Assembly: GCF_026686735.1 (NCBI RefSeq)
Contig: NZ_CP113432.1
Location: 3,027,001 to 3,091,000 of the forward strand
Length of the DNA: 64,000 bases
Direction: 5' to 3'
Source of the DNA: Pseudomonas triclosanedens
GTDB lineage: Bacteria; Pseudomonadota; Gammaproteobacteria; Pseudomonadales; Pseudomonadaceae
Part shown: in pieces, positions 37,528 through 45,719 of the stretch
Layout: the number at the start of each line of letters is the position of its first letter
Numbering within the stretch: position 1 is the stretch's first letter
Notes under the pieces: generated by a model
Told to the model about the DNA's origin: nothing
The model's database searches: none
The model's input: the letters and a program-made list of their open reading frames with translations, nothing else
Translations under genes and position numbers: made by a program

Positions 37528-37764
37528 TCAGGGCGAAATGGGATCACTGGCCGGGAAGGTTTCTTCGAGCGAGTGATCGAGCTGGCTGTCCGAACTGTTC
37601 TGTCGCGCCCGGTCGGTGCAGGGACACTCCGGATCGCGGCAGGCGCGCTCCTGGTGATGGCCGTCGGCGCAGGCCTGGCAGCAGAAAAACTGATCGCCAC
37701 GGCGTACGGCGGAGTCATCGAGCTCGCAGATACAGCCGGGGCATTGGCAGACTTCCGAATTCAT
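37528..37764 (-). CDS. metallothionein-like protein with C-terminal extension
   Basis: The first ~50 of 78 residues repeat the metallothionein pattern of the 33630 gene: CQCPGCIC, FFCCQACADGHHQ and CRDPECPC. The extra ~25 residues end in LDHSLEETFPASDPISP, a short acidic motif that I recognise as a recurring tail on small Pseudomonas proteins, without a known role. GGGAGG precedes the ATG at 37764. The promoter-like motif at 37792-37819 fits a start about 20 bases before the ribosome binding site. Confidence 0.82.
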   Translation of the reverse strand: MNSEVCQCPGCICELDDSAVRRGDQFFCCQACADGHHQERACRDPECPCTDRARQNSSDSQLDHSLEETFPASDPISP

Positions 37765-37791
37765 GGCGTTTTCCTCCCGTGGGCAGTGCTC

Positions 37792-37819
37792 GGTTGAGCC
37801 GGCCCGGGCGCGGGAGTTC
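37792..37819 (-). promoter_or_regulatory. GAAC-N18-TC promoter-like motif
   Basis: On the minus strand GAACTC (37819-37814) and TCAACC (37797-37792) are 16 bases apart, 28 bases before the second metallothionein-like start codon. The wider TGAACTCC box is identical to the one upstream of the first metallothionein-like gene. Confidence 0.4.
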
Positions 37820-38052
37820 AGGTTTTTTGCCGGCGGCCTGCAGCCCGCGAGCCAGATGGTGCGCTGCCCGCACCGTGCATTTTTCGTCCCGCTCCGAGGC
37901 GACCCGTGCATTCTGCTCATATCCAAGCGCCACTACCGGCAGCGCTATTGCCAGCGTTTACAAGATGTTAGGCCGATGAGACACCTGGCCCCGGCCTGGA
38001 ACGGCTGATGCAACGGTCCCCACTCCAAGCCAATGCTCCGGGAGGGATCGAC

Positions 38053-38370
38053 ATGTACAACTGCCGCGATATCGTAATTGCACATCTGGCCAGCCTTTTC
38101 ACCGACTACCGGCCCCAGTTCCACAGCCGTCCGGACGGAGCCGTGCTGATGAACCTGCGCAACGCCTCCGGCAAGAAGCTGATGGTCCGCGTGATCCAGC
38201 CGGAGGAACAATCCAGCGACGTGCTCCTCAACAACCTGGTCGAACGTATCCGCCGCGATCTGATGACCCTGGAGGGCCCGCTGGAAGAAGACAACGTCGA
38301 CTGGTTCCTCAAGCGCATCGAGTTGCAGACCTTGGGGAGCCCGCAGAATTCGGAAAAAATCGTACGCTAA
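38053..38370 (+). pseudogene. DUF3509-like gene truncated by transposon insertion
   Basis: The gene starts at ATG 38053 with GGGAGG upstream. About 93 native residues remain (up to 38333), including VLLNNLVERIRRDLMTLEGP, which resembles the DUF3509 family of short Pseudomonas proteins. At 38334 the transposon terminal repeat begins. The frame continues through it and adds 11 foreign residues ([11 protein letters not shown]) before a stop at 38368. Since family members are about 95-100 residues long, only the last few residues are lost, so some function may remain. The rest of the gene should lie beyond the other end of the insertion, outside this window. Confidence 0.65.
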
Positions 38371-38371
38371 G
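38334..38371. repeat. 38-bp Tn3-family terminal inverted repeat
   Basis: It starts with GGGG at 38334 and ends with ACGCTAAG at 38371, containing the GAATTCGG core seen in Tn501/Tn1721 ends. It defines the chromosome-transposon junction. The five chromosomal bases before it are ACCTT, which would be the target duplication to look for at the far end. Its inner bases overlap the tnpA stop. Confidence 0.88.
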
Positions 38372-41333
38372 GTTTTCCGGGCATCCGTAAGGGCCGAAAC
38401 TTCCCGTCTTCCAGTCTGCGGCTCTGCCGCCAGACGTAATCGCCGGTTAGGTTGATGTGCTCCCAGCCCAGCGGCGACAGGAATTGCAGCAGCTCGCCGT
38501 CCACCGGCTTGCCGGCCTCGACCAACCCCTGGGTGGCGCGTTCCAGGTACACCGTGTTCCACAGCACGATAGCCGCCGTCACCAGGTTGAGGCCGCTGGC
38601 CCGGTAGCGCTGCTGCTCGAAGCTCCGATCCCTGATTTCCCCAAGGCGGTTGAAGAACACCGCCCTGGCCAGCGAGTTGCGCGCCTCACCTTTGTTCAGG
38701 CCGGCATGCACGCGGCGGCGCAGTTCAACACTTTGCAGCCAGTCCAGGATGAACAGCGTGCGCTCGATCCGGCCCAGCTCGCGCAGGGCCACGGCCAGTC
38801 CGTTCTGGCGCGGGTAGCTGCCGAGCTTGCGCAGCATCAGCGAGGCGGTGACGGTGCCCTGCTTGATCGAGCTGGCCAGGCGCAGGATGTCGTCCCAGTG
38901 GGCACGCACGTGCTTGATGTTCAGGGTGCCGCCGATCAGCGGGCGCAACGTCGGGTAGGCTTGCACGCCCTGCGGCACGTACAGCTTGGTTTCGCCGAGG
39001 TCGCGGATGCGCGGCGCGAAGCGGAAGCCTAGCAGGTGCATCAGGGCAAAGACGTGATCGGTGAAGCCGGCCGTGTCGGTGTAGTGCTCCTCGATCCGCA
39101 GGTCGGACTCGTGGTACAGCAGGCCGTCGAGCACATAGGTGGAATCGCGGACGCCGACATTCACCACGCGGGTGCTGAACGGCGCGTACTGGTCGGAGAT
39201 ATGGGTATAGAACAGCCGTCCCGGCTCGCTACCGTACTTCGGGTTGACGTGCCCGGTGCTCTCGCCCCGGCCACCCGCGCGGAAGCGCTGGCCATCGGAG
39301 GATGAGGTCGTGCCGTCGCCCCAGTGGGCGGCAAAGGCGTGGCGATACTGGTGGTTGACCAGCTCGGCCAAGGCCGCCGAATAGGTTTCGTCGCGGATGT
39401 GCCAGGCTTGCAGCCAGGACAGCTTGGCGTAGGTCAGGCCGGGGCTCGACTCGGCCATCTTGGTCAGCCCGAGGTTGATCGCATCACCGAGGATTGCGGA
39501 CAGCAGCAACGTCCTGTCTTTGGCCTCGGCCCCGTCCTTCAAGTGGGTGAAGTGGCGGCTGAAGCCCGTCCAGTCGTCCACGTCCATCAGCAGTTCGGTG
39601 ATCTTGATGCGCGGCAGTAACTGGCTGGTTTGGTCGATCAGCGCCTGCGCCCGATCCGGCACCGCCGCATCCAGCGGGGTGATTTTCAGCCCTGACTCGG
39701 TGAGGATGGCATCGGGCAGCTCGTTGTCCTTGGCCAGGCGGGTGACGGTGGCCAACTGCTCGTCCAGCAGCTGCAAACGCTCTTCCAGGTACTGGTCGCT
39801 GTTCGGGTTGATCGCCAGGGGCAGGGCCTGCTCGCGCTTGAGTGCGGCGAACTTCTCGGCCGGCAGCAGGTAGTCGTCGAAGTCGCGGAACTGCCGCGAG
39901 CCCTTGACCCAGATGTCGCCGGAGCGCAGGGCGTTCTTCAGCTCGGACAGGGCGCAGATTTCGTAGAATTTCCGGTCGAGGCCTTCCGGGGTGATCACCA
40001 GCGGCTTCCAGCGCGGCTTGATGAAGGCCGTGGGTGCATCGGCCGGCACCTTGCGCAGGTTGTCGGCGTTCATCTCACGCAGGGTCTGCACGGCTGCCAG
40101 CACGCCTTGCGCGGCCGGCGCGGCGCGCAGTTCCAGCACCTCCAGCAAGGCCGGCGTGTAACGGCGCAGGGTGGCGAAGTTCTCGCCGACCAGGTGCAGG
40201 TGGTCGAAGCCTTCCGGCCGGGCCAGCAGCTCGGCCTCGCTGACGCTCTCGGTGAACTCGTCCCAGGGAATCACCGCCTCGATGGCGGCATAGGGGTCGC
40301 TGCCGCTTTCCTTCGCTTCCAGCAGCGCCTGGCCGATCCTGGAGTACAGGCGCACCTTGTCGTTGATCGCCTTGCCCTGCTTCTGGAACTGCTGCTGATG
40401 CTTGTGCTTCGCGCCGCTGAACAGCTTGACCAGGATGCGGTCATGCAGATCGACCAGCTCATCGATCACGGTCGCGGTGCTCTCCAGCACCACGGCGGCC
40501 AGGGTCGCGTAGCGGCGCTGCGGCTCGAACTTACCGAGGTCTTTGGGCGTCATCTGCCCACCCTCGCGGGCCAGCTTGAGCAGGCGGTTCTGGTGGATGT
40601 GCCGGCCCAGGCCTTCGGGCAAGTCCACCAACTGAAATGTCTTCAGCCGCTCGATGTGTTCCAGCATGTGCCGAGAGTTGGGTTTCAGCGGTGCCTGGCG
40701 CAGCCAGGTCAACCAGGTGATGCTGCTGCCGGCCTTGAGCTTCAACAGCTCGTCCAGCTTGGCCCGATGCGAGTCCGTGAGTGGTTCGACCAGGGCGCGG
40801 TAGACCCGCCGATTGGCTCGCGCAATGGCTTCCGAGCAGGCCCGGTCAATCACGCTCAGCGCCGGCAGGATGCGTCGTTTCTGCCGTAGGCTCTCCAGGG
40901 CCTGACCGGCCAGCAGCAAGCCTTTGTCGGTCTGCTGGGCCAGCTCGGTTAGCTCGCGCACCAGGGCGCGGAAGTCGGACAGGCCGAACGGGGCCAGTTG
41001 CAGGTAGGTGCGCAGTTCCTGGGCATGCTCGCGACGGGTCACGTCGCGCTCGCCGTACTTTGCCCAGCTCGCCGGCTCGGCCTGGACTTGCTTCGCCACC
41101 CACAGGATGACCGGCTCGGGCAGCTCGCTGTCGGTTCCCAGCGCGTAACCGGGGTAGCGCAGCAGGCAGAGCTGCACGGCGAAGCCGAGGCGGTTGGCGT
41201 CGCCGCGTCGCTGGCGGATCAGCGACAGGTCGGAGTCGTTGAAGGTGTAGTAGCGGATCAGGTCATCCTGGCTTTCCGGCAGCGCAAGCAGGGTGTCCCG
41301 CTCCGTGGCCGAGAGGATCAAGCGACGCGGCAT
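38367..41333 (-). CDS. tnpA: Tn3-family transposase TnpA (Tn21 subgroup)
   Basis: This DDE transposase of 988 residues, the exact length of the Tn21/Tn501/Tn1721 group, acts on the 38-bp ends in replicative transposition. The N-terminus [19 protein letters not shown], the [16 protein letters not shown] region near 640 and the C-terminus ending RPLRMPGKP are all intact, with no stop or frameshift. The stop lies inside the terminal repeat, as in the prototype. It should be functional for mobilising the whole insertion if the other end is present. Confidence 0.95.
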   Translation of the reverse strand: MPRRLILSATERDTLLALPESQDDLIRYYTFNDSDLSLIRQRRGDANRLGFAVQLCLLRYPGYALGTDSELPEPVILWVAKQVQAEPASWAKYGERDVTRREHAQELRTYLQLAPFGLSDFRALVRELTELAQQTDKGLLLAGQALESLRQKRRILPALSVIDRACSEAIARANRRVYRALVEPLTDSHRAKLDELLKLKAGSSITWLTWLRQAPLKPNSRHMLEHIERLKTFQLVDLPEGLGRHIHQNRLLKLAREGGQMTPKDLGKFEPQRRYATLAAVVLESTATVIDELVDLHDRILVKLFSGAKHKHQQQFQKQGKAINDKVRLYSRIGQALLEAKESGSDPYAAIEAVIPWDEFTESVSEAELLARPEGFDHLHLVGENFATLRRYTPALLEVLELRAAPAAQGVLAAVQTLREMNADNLRKVPADAPTAFIKPRWKPLVITPEGLDRKFYEICALSELKNALRSGDIWVKGSRQFRDFDDYLLPAEKFAALKREQALPLAINPNSDQYLEERLQLLDEQLATVTRLAKDNELPDAILTESGLKITPLDAAVPDRAQALIDQTSQLLPRIKITELLMDVDDWTGFSRHFTHLKDGAEAKDRTLLLSAILGDAINLGLTKMAESSPGLTYAKLSWLQAWHIRDETYSAALAELVNHQYRHAFAAHWGDGTTSSSDGQRFRAGGRGESTGHVNPKYGSEPGRLFYTHISDQYAPFSTRVVNVGVRDSTYVLDGLLYHESDLRIEEHYTDTAGFTDHVFALMHLLGFRFAPRIRDLGETKLYVPQGVQAYPTLRPLIGGTLNIKHVRAHWDDILRLASSIKQGTVTASLMLRKLGSYPRQNGLAVALRELGRIERTLFILDWLQSVELRRRVHAGLNKGEARNSLARAVFFNRLGEIRDRSFEQQRYRASGLNLVTAAIVLWNTVYLERATQGLVEAGKPVDGELLQFLSPLGWEHINLTGDYVWRQSRRLEDGKFRPLRMPGKP

Positions 41334-41336
41334 GTG

Positions 41337-41897
41337 TCAGTCGTCCGTGCGGAGGTACTGGTAGAGGGTTTCCCGGCTGATGTTGAACTCGCGGGCAAGC
41401 TGCGCCTTGGGCTCGCCGGCCGTCGCTCGCTGCCGCAGGGTAGCAGCCTGCTCATCGGACAGGGCTTTCTTGCGGCCCCGGTACGCGCCACGCTGCTTGG
41501 CCAAGGCGATGCCCTCACGCTGCCGCTCGCGGATCAGGGCGCGCTCGAACTCAGCGAAGGCCCCCATCACCGACAGCATCAGGTTGGCCATCGGCGAGTC
41601 CTCGCCAGTGAACACCAGGCCCTCCTTCAGGAACTCGATGCGCACGCCGCGCTGAGTCAGCTTCTGTACCAAGCGACGCAGGTCATCGAGGTTGCGGGCC
41701 AGCCGATCCATGCTGTGCACCACCACTGTATCGCCTTCGCGGACGAAGCTCAGCAGCGCTTCGAGCTGGGGGCGCTGGGTGTCCTTGCCCGATGCCTTGT
41801 CGGTGAACACCTTGCTCACCTGGGTTTGTTCCAGCTGGCGTTCCGGGTTCTGGTCAAAGCTGCTGACCCGGACGTAGCCGATGCGGTGCCCCTGCAC
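41337..41897 (-). CDS. tnpR: serine resolvase TnpR
   Basis: The 186-residue resolvase separates cointegrates at res. It starts with GTG at 41897. The catalytic Ser is in GYVRVSSFDQN (residue 12 or 13), MDRLARN holds conserved Arg residues near 70, and the C-terminal helix-turn-helix is LAREFNISRETLYQYL. It ends 3 bp before tnpA and is intact. Confidence 0.94.
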   Translation of the reverse strand: MQGHRIGYVRVSSFDQNPERQLEQTQVSKVFTDKASGKDTQRPQLEALLSFVREGDTVVVHSMDRLARNLDDLRRLVQKLTQRGVRIEFLKEGLVFTGEDSPMANLMLSVMGAFAEFERALIRERQREGIALAKQRGAYRGRKKALSDEQAATLRQRATAGEPKAQLAREFNISRETLYQYLRTDD

Positions 41898-42110
41898 GAT
41901 GTCTCCTTGGTTGAAGGCGGCTTAAGTGCACTTTCTGTTCCGTTGTGCCTCAAAGCCCATTTCTGTCAGGCTGAAATCTATAACCTTCGCGGGCATGTGT
42001 CAAAAAATGGGAAAGCAGACTCTATTCTGACGAAGCGGCGCGGCCCTGCCTGACATCAAGTTAGGGTATAGCCTAGATTGACATGCGCGATGCAACCCTT
42101 AACTTGCTTG
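41898..42110. promoter_or_regulatory. res site region with tnpA/tnpR promoters
   Basis: This ~200-bp gap between tnpR and mcp is where res sites I-III and the divergent promoters lie in Tn1721 and Tn21 relatives. It contains several TGTCA/TGACA half-sites, for example near 41966, 41997 and 42079, which fit dimer resolvase binding. The exact subsites are not resolved by eye. No gene is seen up to 42206. Confidence 0.6.
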
Positions 42111-42923
42111 CACCTATCGTTTCCATGCTAGCTTTATCGTAACGCTCAAGAAATTGGGCTTAATGCCGAAAACAATAAAATAAAACAGCCAACCCTTGAG
42201 GTTCTTATGCGCCAGAATTTACCAGTGACGGGTCGAAACTTAGAACTCCCAAAAGATGCCAATATTCTTTCGACTACCTCCCCTCAAAGCCATATCACGT
42301 ACGTTAATCCTGACTTCATTAAAATCAGTGGTTTCACTGAGGAAGAACTATTAGGCCAGCCTCACAACATCGTAAGACACCCAGATATGCCGCCTGCTGC
42401 ATTTGAGCATATGTGGAGTACATTAAAATCTGGCCGCTCATGGATGGGGCTAGTAAAAAATCGCTGTAAAAATGGCGACCACTATTGGGTAAGTGCTTAT
42501 GTAACGCCAATAGCTAAGAATGGTTCGATTGTTGAATACCAGTCTGTAAGGACCAAGCCTGAACCTGAGCAGGTTTTGGCTGCGGAAAAATTATATGCTC
42601 AATTGAGAAGCGGGAAGGCCGCGAGGCCGAAATTGGCTGCTAGCTTTTCCGTGAAAATACTCTTGCTCATATGGGGTAGTATTATATCAAGCGCAATGGC
42701 TGCCGGCATGCTTACTGATACATCAATAAGCAGCTTATTGTTAGCCACTTTAATGTCAGGAAGCTTAAGCTCTGTTAGTGTTTTGGCTATTCTCTCTCCT
42801 CTTGGAAGACTGGTTGAAAGAGCCAGGAATATTTCCAATAACCCATTAAGTCAATCCCTCTATGAATAGCCCCGGATTCCCTAGAGACCTCCAAGCCTCA
42901 TAATGAGGCCACTAGGAGGTGCC

Positions 42924-43202
42924 ATGAGCAACCAGCGTTTCCCCGAAGAGTTCAAGATCGAAGCAGTCAGGCAAGTGACTGAGCGCGGCCTGCCTGTTGC
43001 CGATGTAGCGGCCCGTTTGGGCATGTCTGCGCACAGCCTGTATGCGTGGATCAAGCGCTACAGCAAGCCAGAAGCCCAGCGTAAGCAAGAAGATGATCAG
43101 CAGGCGGAGCTTCGTCGTCTGCGTGCTGAACTCAAGCGGGTGACCGAAGAGCGAGACATCCTAAAAAAGGCCGCCGCGTACTTTGCCAGGGAGTCCGGCT
43201 GA
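42924..43202 (+). CDS. IS3-family transposase OrfA
   Basis: This 92-residue helix-turn-helix protein (FPEEFKIEAVRQVTERGLPVADVAARLGMSAHSLYAWIKRY) carries a leucine-zipper-like C-terminus (LRRLRAELKRVTEERDILKKA). AGGAGGT precedes the ATG at 42924. An A6G slippery stretch at 43163-43169 allows a -1 shift into the orfB frame to make the fused OrfAB transposase. Confidence 0.9.
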   Translation: MSNQRFPEEFKIEAVRQVTERGLPVADVAARLGMSAHSLYAWIKRYSKPEAQRKQEDDQQAELRRLRAELKRVTEERDILKKAAAYFARESG

Positions 43203-44074
43203 GGTACGCCTTCATCCGCCAGTTAGCGGCAAGTTACTCGACTCAACGCCTCTGCCAGGCTCTGAAAGTGCATCCCAGCGGTTACTACGCCTGGCTGGCT
43301 GAGCCCAAGTCCGCACGGGCCAAGGACGATCAGCGCCTGCTGGGTTTGATCAAGCATTCCTGGCTGGAGAGCGGCGGGGTTTATGGTTATCGCAAGATCC
43401 ATGCAGATCTGCGCGAACTAGGTGAGTGCTGTGGGCGGCATCGTGTGGCTAGGCTGATGCGTGCGGAAGGACTGCGTTCGCAAACAGGCTATCGTCGCCG
43501 CCCCGGTCGCTATGGCGGCAAGCCGCCAACACCTGCGCCGAATCGGCTGGAACGCCAGTTCAATGTCAGCGAGCCGAATAAGGTTTGGGTCACCGATATC
43601 ACCTACATCCGCACCTACGAAGGTTGGCTGTATTTGGCAGTGGTGCTCGATCTGTTCTCTCGTCAGGTCATCGGTTGGTCGATGAAATCACGCATGAGCA
43701 GTGATCTGGCCATTGATGCGCTTCTGATGGCCGTCTGGCGACGCAAGCCGAAGCAGGAAGTAATGATCCACTCTGACCAGGGCAGTCAGTTCAGTAGCTC
43801 GGATTGGCAGAGTTTTCTCAGGGCCAACAATCTTGTTGGCAGCATGAGTCGTCGTGGCAACTGCCATGACAACGCGGTTGCTGAGAGTTTCTTTCAGTTG
43901 CTCAAGCGTGAGCGGATCAAGCGCAGGATTTACGGCAGTCGAGATGAGGCGAGAAGCGATGTGTTCGATTACATCGAGATGTTTTACAACCCCAAACGAC
44001 GACATGGTTTCGCCGAGAAGCTGTCGCCGGTAGAGTTCGAACGACGTTATTTTCTGAGGCAAGACGGTCTCTAG
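43169..44074 (+). CDS. IS3-family transposase OrfB (DDE catalytic part)
   Basis: This part is read in the -1 frame relative to orfA. The frame is open from the slippery site at 43163-43169 to the stop at 44072-44074. It has the rve integrase core: WVTDITYI (first Asp), IHSDQGSQFSS (second Asp) and NCHDNAVAESFFQLLK (Glu), spaced as in IS3. It is intact, so the element may be active. Confidence 0.9.
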   Translation, partial: GRRVLCQGVRLRYAFIRQLAASYSTQRLCQALKVHPSGYYAWLAEPKSARAKDDQRLLGLIKHSWLESGGVYGYRKIHADLRELGECCGRHRVARLMRAEGLRSQTGYRRRPGRYGGKPPTPAPNRLERQFNVSEPNKVWVTDITYIRTYEGWLYLAVVLDLFSRQVIGWSMKSRMSSDLAIDALLMAVWRRKPKQEVMIHSDQGSQFSSSDWQSFLRANNLVGSMSRRGNCHDNAVAESFFQLLKRERIKRRIYGSRDEARSDVFDYIEMFYNPKRRHGFAEKLSPVEFERRYFLRQDGL

Positions 44075-44745
44075 AAAAACCGGGGCTATTCACTACACTG
44101 GGCGCACCGATGAGTTTGGCCAAATAGAGTTTGCTTTACGAATGATGCAAGCTGAAACAGGCGCCATAGTAGGTCGCATAGGTGATGCATCAAATCGGCT
44201 TAGCGAACACACCCGAGGCCTACTAAAGGATATTGAGTCAAGCAATGTACTTACAGTTGAGCAGCAGGCAGAGACAGATCAAATAGCAACGGCAGTAAAC
44301 CAAATGGTGGCAAGCATTCAAGAGGTTGCGAGCAATGCACAGCATGCTGCAGATGCGGCCGGAAGAGCAGACACTGAGACGGCATCTGGCCAGCGTCTGG
44401 TAGCCCACACAAGCCAGTCAATCACTGCCCTTGAAGGTGAAATTAGGCAAGCCACTCAGGTTATTCATGAGCTTGAAGGTCAAAGTAACGAGATATCAAA
44501 AGTTCTGACGTTATACGAGGGATCGCCGAGCAAACGAATTTGTTGGCACTCAACGCAGCAATTGAGGCCGCGCGTGCTGGTGAGCAGGGGCGTGGTTTTG
44601 CTGTTGTCGCCGATGAGGTTCGCAGTCTTGCTGCTCGCACACAGCAATCGACAACGGATATTCAAAGCATGATCAGCGCTCTACAAGAGCGAGCGCAATC
44701 CGCTGTTACAGTCATGGAGCAAAGTAGTCGGCAAGCGCACACGAG

Positions 44746-45565
44746 GGCACTGTTGCAAATAGTCGGTGGTGATAAACTTATCATCCCCTTTTGCTGATGG
44801 AGCTGCACATGAACCCATTCAAAGGCCGGCATTTTCAGCGTGACATCATTCTGTGGGCCGTACGCTGGTACTGCAAATACGGCATCAGTTACCGTGAGCT
44901 GCAGGAGATGCTGGCTGAACGCGGAGTGAATGTCGATCACTCCACGATTTACCGCTGGGTTCAGCGTTATGCGCCTGAAATGGAAAAACGGCTGCGCTGG
45001 TACTGGCGTAACCCTTCCGATCTTTGCCCGTGGCACATGGATGAAACCTACGTGAAGGTCAATGGCCGCTGGGCGTATCTGTACCGGGCCGTCGACAGCC
45101 GGGGCCGCACTGTCGATTTTTATCTCTCCTCCCGTCGTAACAGCAAAGCTGCATACCGGTTTCTGGGTAAAATCCTCAACAACGTGAAGAAGTGGCAGAT
45201 CCCGCGATTCATCAACACGGATAAAGCGCCCGCCTATGGTCGCGCGCTTGCTCTGCTCAAACGCGAAGGCCGGTGCCCGTCTGACGTTGAACACCGACAG
45301 ATTAAGTACCGGAACAACGTGATTGAATGCGATCATGGCAAACTGAAACGGATAATCGGCGCCACGCTGGGATTTAAATCCATGAAGACGGCTTACGCCA
45401 CCATCAAAGGTATTGAGGTGATGCGTGCACTACGCAAAGGCCAGGCCTCAGCATTTTATTATGGTGATCCCCTGGGCGAAATGCGCCTGGTAAGCAGAGT
45501 TTTTGAAATGTAAGGCCTTTGAATAAGACAAAAGGCTGCCTCATCGCTAACTTTGCAACAGTGCC
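44746..45565 (+). mobile_element. IS26, copy 1
   Basis: This complete 820-bp IS26 has 14-bp ends GGCACTGTTGCAAA and TTTGCAACAGTGCC. The flanking octamers are CACACGAG (left) and GTAAGAAG (right), so there is no direct duplication. Its left end truncates the transposon mcp gene and its right end truncates an NmrA-like gene. All four copies in the window have the same orientation. Confidence 0.97.
44809..45513 (+). CDS. tnpA: IS26 transposase
   Basis: This 234-residue IS6-family transposase starts at the standard [12 protein letters not shown] methionine; the open frame extends six codons upstream from a TTG. The DDE residues are Asp78 (HMDETY), Asp138 (NTDKAPAY) and Glu173 (VIECDHG). Residue 184 is Gly, the typical IS26 form rather than the Asn variant associated with IS15-delta type copies. 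It catalyses replicative cointegrate formation and the conservative targeted reaction between two IS26 copies. Confidence 0.97.
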   Translation: MNPFKGRHFQRDIILWAVRWYCKYGISYRELQEMLAERGVNVDHSTIYRWVQRYAPEMEKRLRWYWRNPSDLCPWHMDETYVKVNGRWAYLYRAVDSRGRTVDFYLSSRRNSKAAYRFLGKILNNVKKWQIPRFINTDKAPAYGRALALLKREGRCPSDVEHRQIKYRNNVIECDHGKLKRIIGATLGFKSMKTAYATIKGIEVMRALRKGQASAFYYGDPLGEMRLVSRVFEM

Positions 45566-45636
45566 GTAAGAAGTGCCGCAACGCGGCGTCCGGTTTTGCC
45601 GGTCGCGCCAGTGACGAGTATGGGGGTGCTGGACAT
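45566..45636 (-). pseudogene. 5' fragment of an NmrA-like NAD(P)-binding protein gene
   Basis: Only the first 23 codons remain, starting with ATG at 45636 and cut by IS26 at 45566. They read MSSTPILVTGATGKTGRRV, a Rossmann dinucleotide-binding start (TGATGKTG) typical of NmrA/SDR-type proteins. It lies downstream of the MFS gene on the same strand and was probably its operon partner. Confidence 0.75.
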
Positions 45637-45677
45637 GAGCTATTTCCTTATCAACGGCCAATTTTGCGGGAATCGAA

Positions 45678-45705
45678 CCGCCCGGCCCTTGCCAGGACCG
45701 GGCGG
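45678..45705 (-). terminator. GC-rich stem between MFS gene and NmrA fragment
   Basis: CCGCCCGG (45678-45685) pairs with CCGGGCGG (45698-45705) around a 12-base loop. The T-run after it on the minus strand is poor, so it could be a weak terminator or an mRNA-processing stem that separates expression of the two genes. Confidence 0.4.
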
Positions 45706-45719
45706 CAATCATTCGGATT

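Larger units (their letters stand above)
42863..44092 (+). mobile_element. IS3-family insertion sequence, 1230 bp
   Basis: The ends are TGAATAGCCCCGG at 42863 and its complement CCGGGGCTATTCA ending at 44092, with further matches (CTAGAGACC) inside. A 3-bp target duplication CTA flanks it (42860-42862 and 44093-44095). Removing the element and one CTA restores the mcp reading frame exactly, which confirms the borders. It carries orfA and orfB with a programmed frameshift. I do not assign an IS name. Confidence 0.9.
38334..44745. mobile_element. Tn1721/Tn501-type Tn3-family transposon backbone (left part)
   Basis: The element has a 38-bp terminal inverted repeat, tnpA, tnpR, a res region and an mcp chemotaxis gene in the order of Tn1722, the core of Tn1721. 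It is interrupted by a 1230-bp IS3-family element and cut at 44745 by the first IS26. The other terminal repeat is not in this window, so the real extent of the transposon, which may include all the resistance modules, cannot be seen. Confidence 0.85.
42207..44745 (+). pseudogene. mcp: Tn1721-type methyl-accepting chemotaxis gene, disrupted
   Basis: The 5' part (42207-42862) encodes a PAS domain (ITYVNPDFIKISGFTEEELLG, then NIVRHPDMPPAAFEHMW) and two hydrophobic segments near 150-200, as in Aer-like redox sensors. An IS3-family element follows (42863-44092). The frame resumes at 44093-44095 (the CTA duplication) with TGRTDEFGQIEFALRMM and the methyl-accepting domain. Near 44507 one base is missing (CTGACG where the frame needs an extra base), after which [37 protein letters not shown] is read in another frame. 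IS26 ends it at 44745. The gene is inactive three times over. Confidence 0.85.

Noticed and set aside
35426..37576. 716-codon rightward ORF
   Set aside because: It is antisense to ligD and its neighbour.
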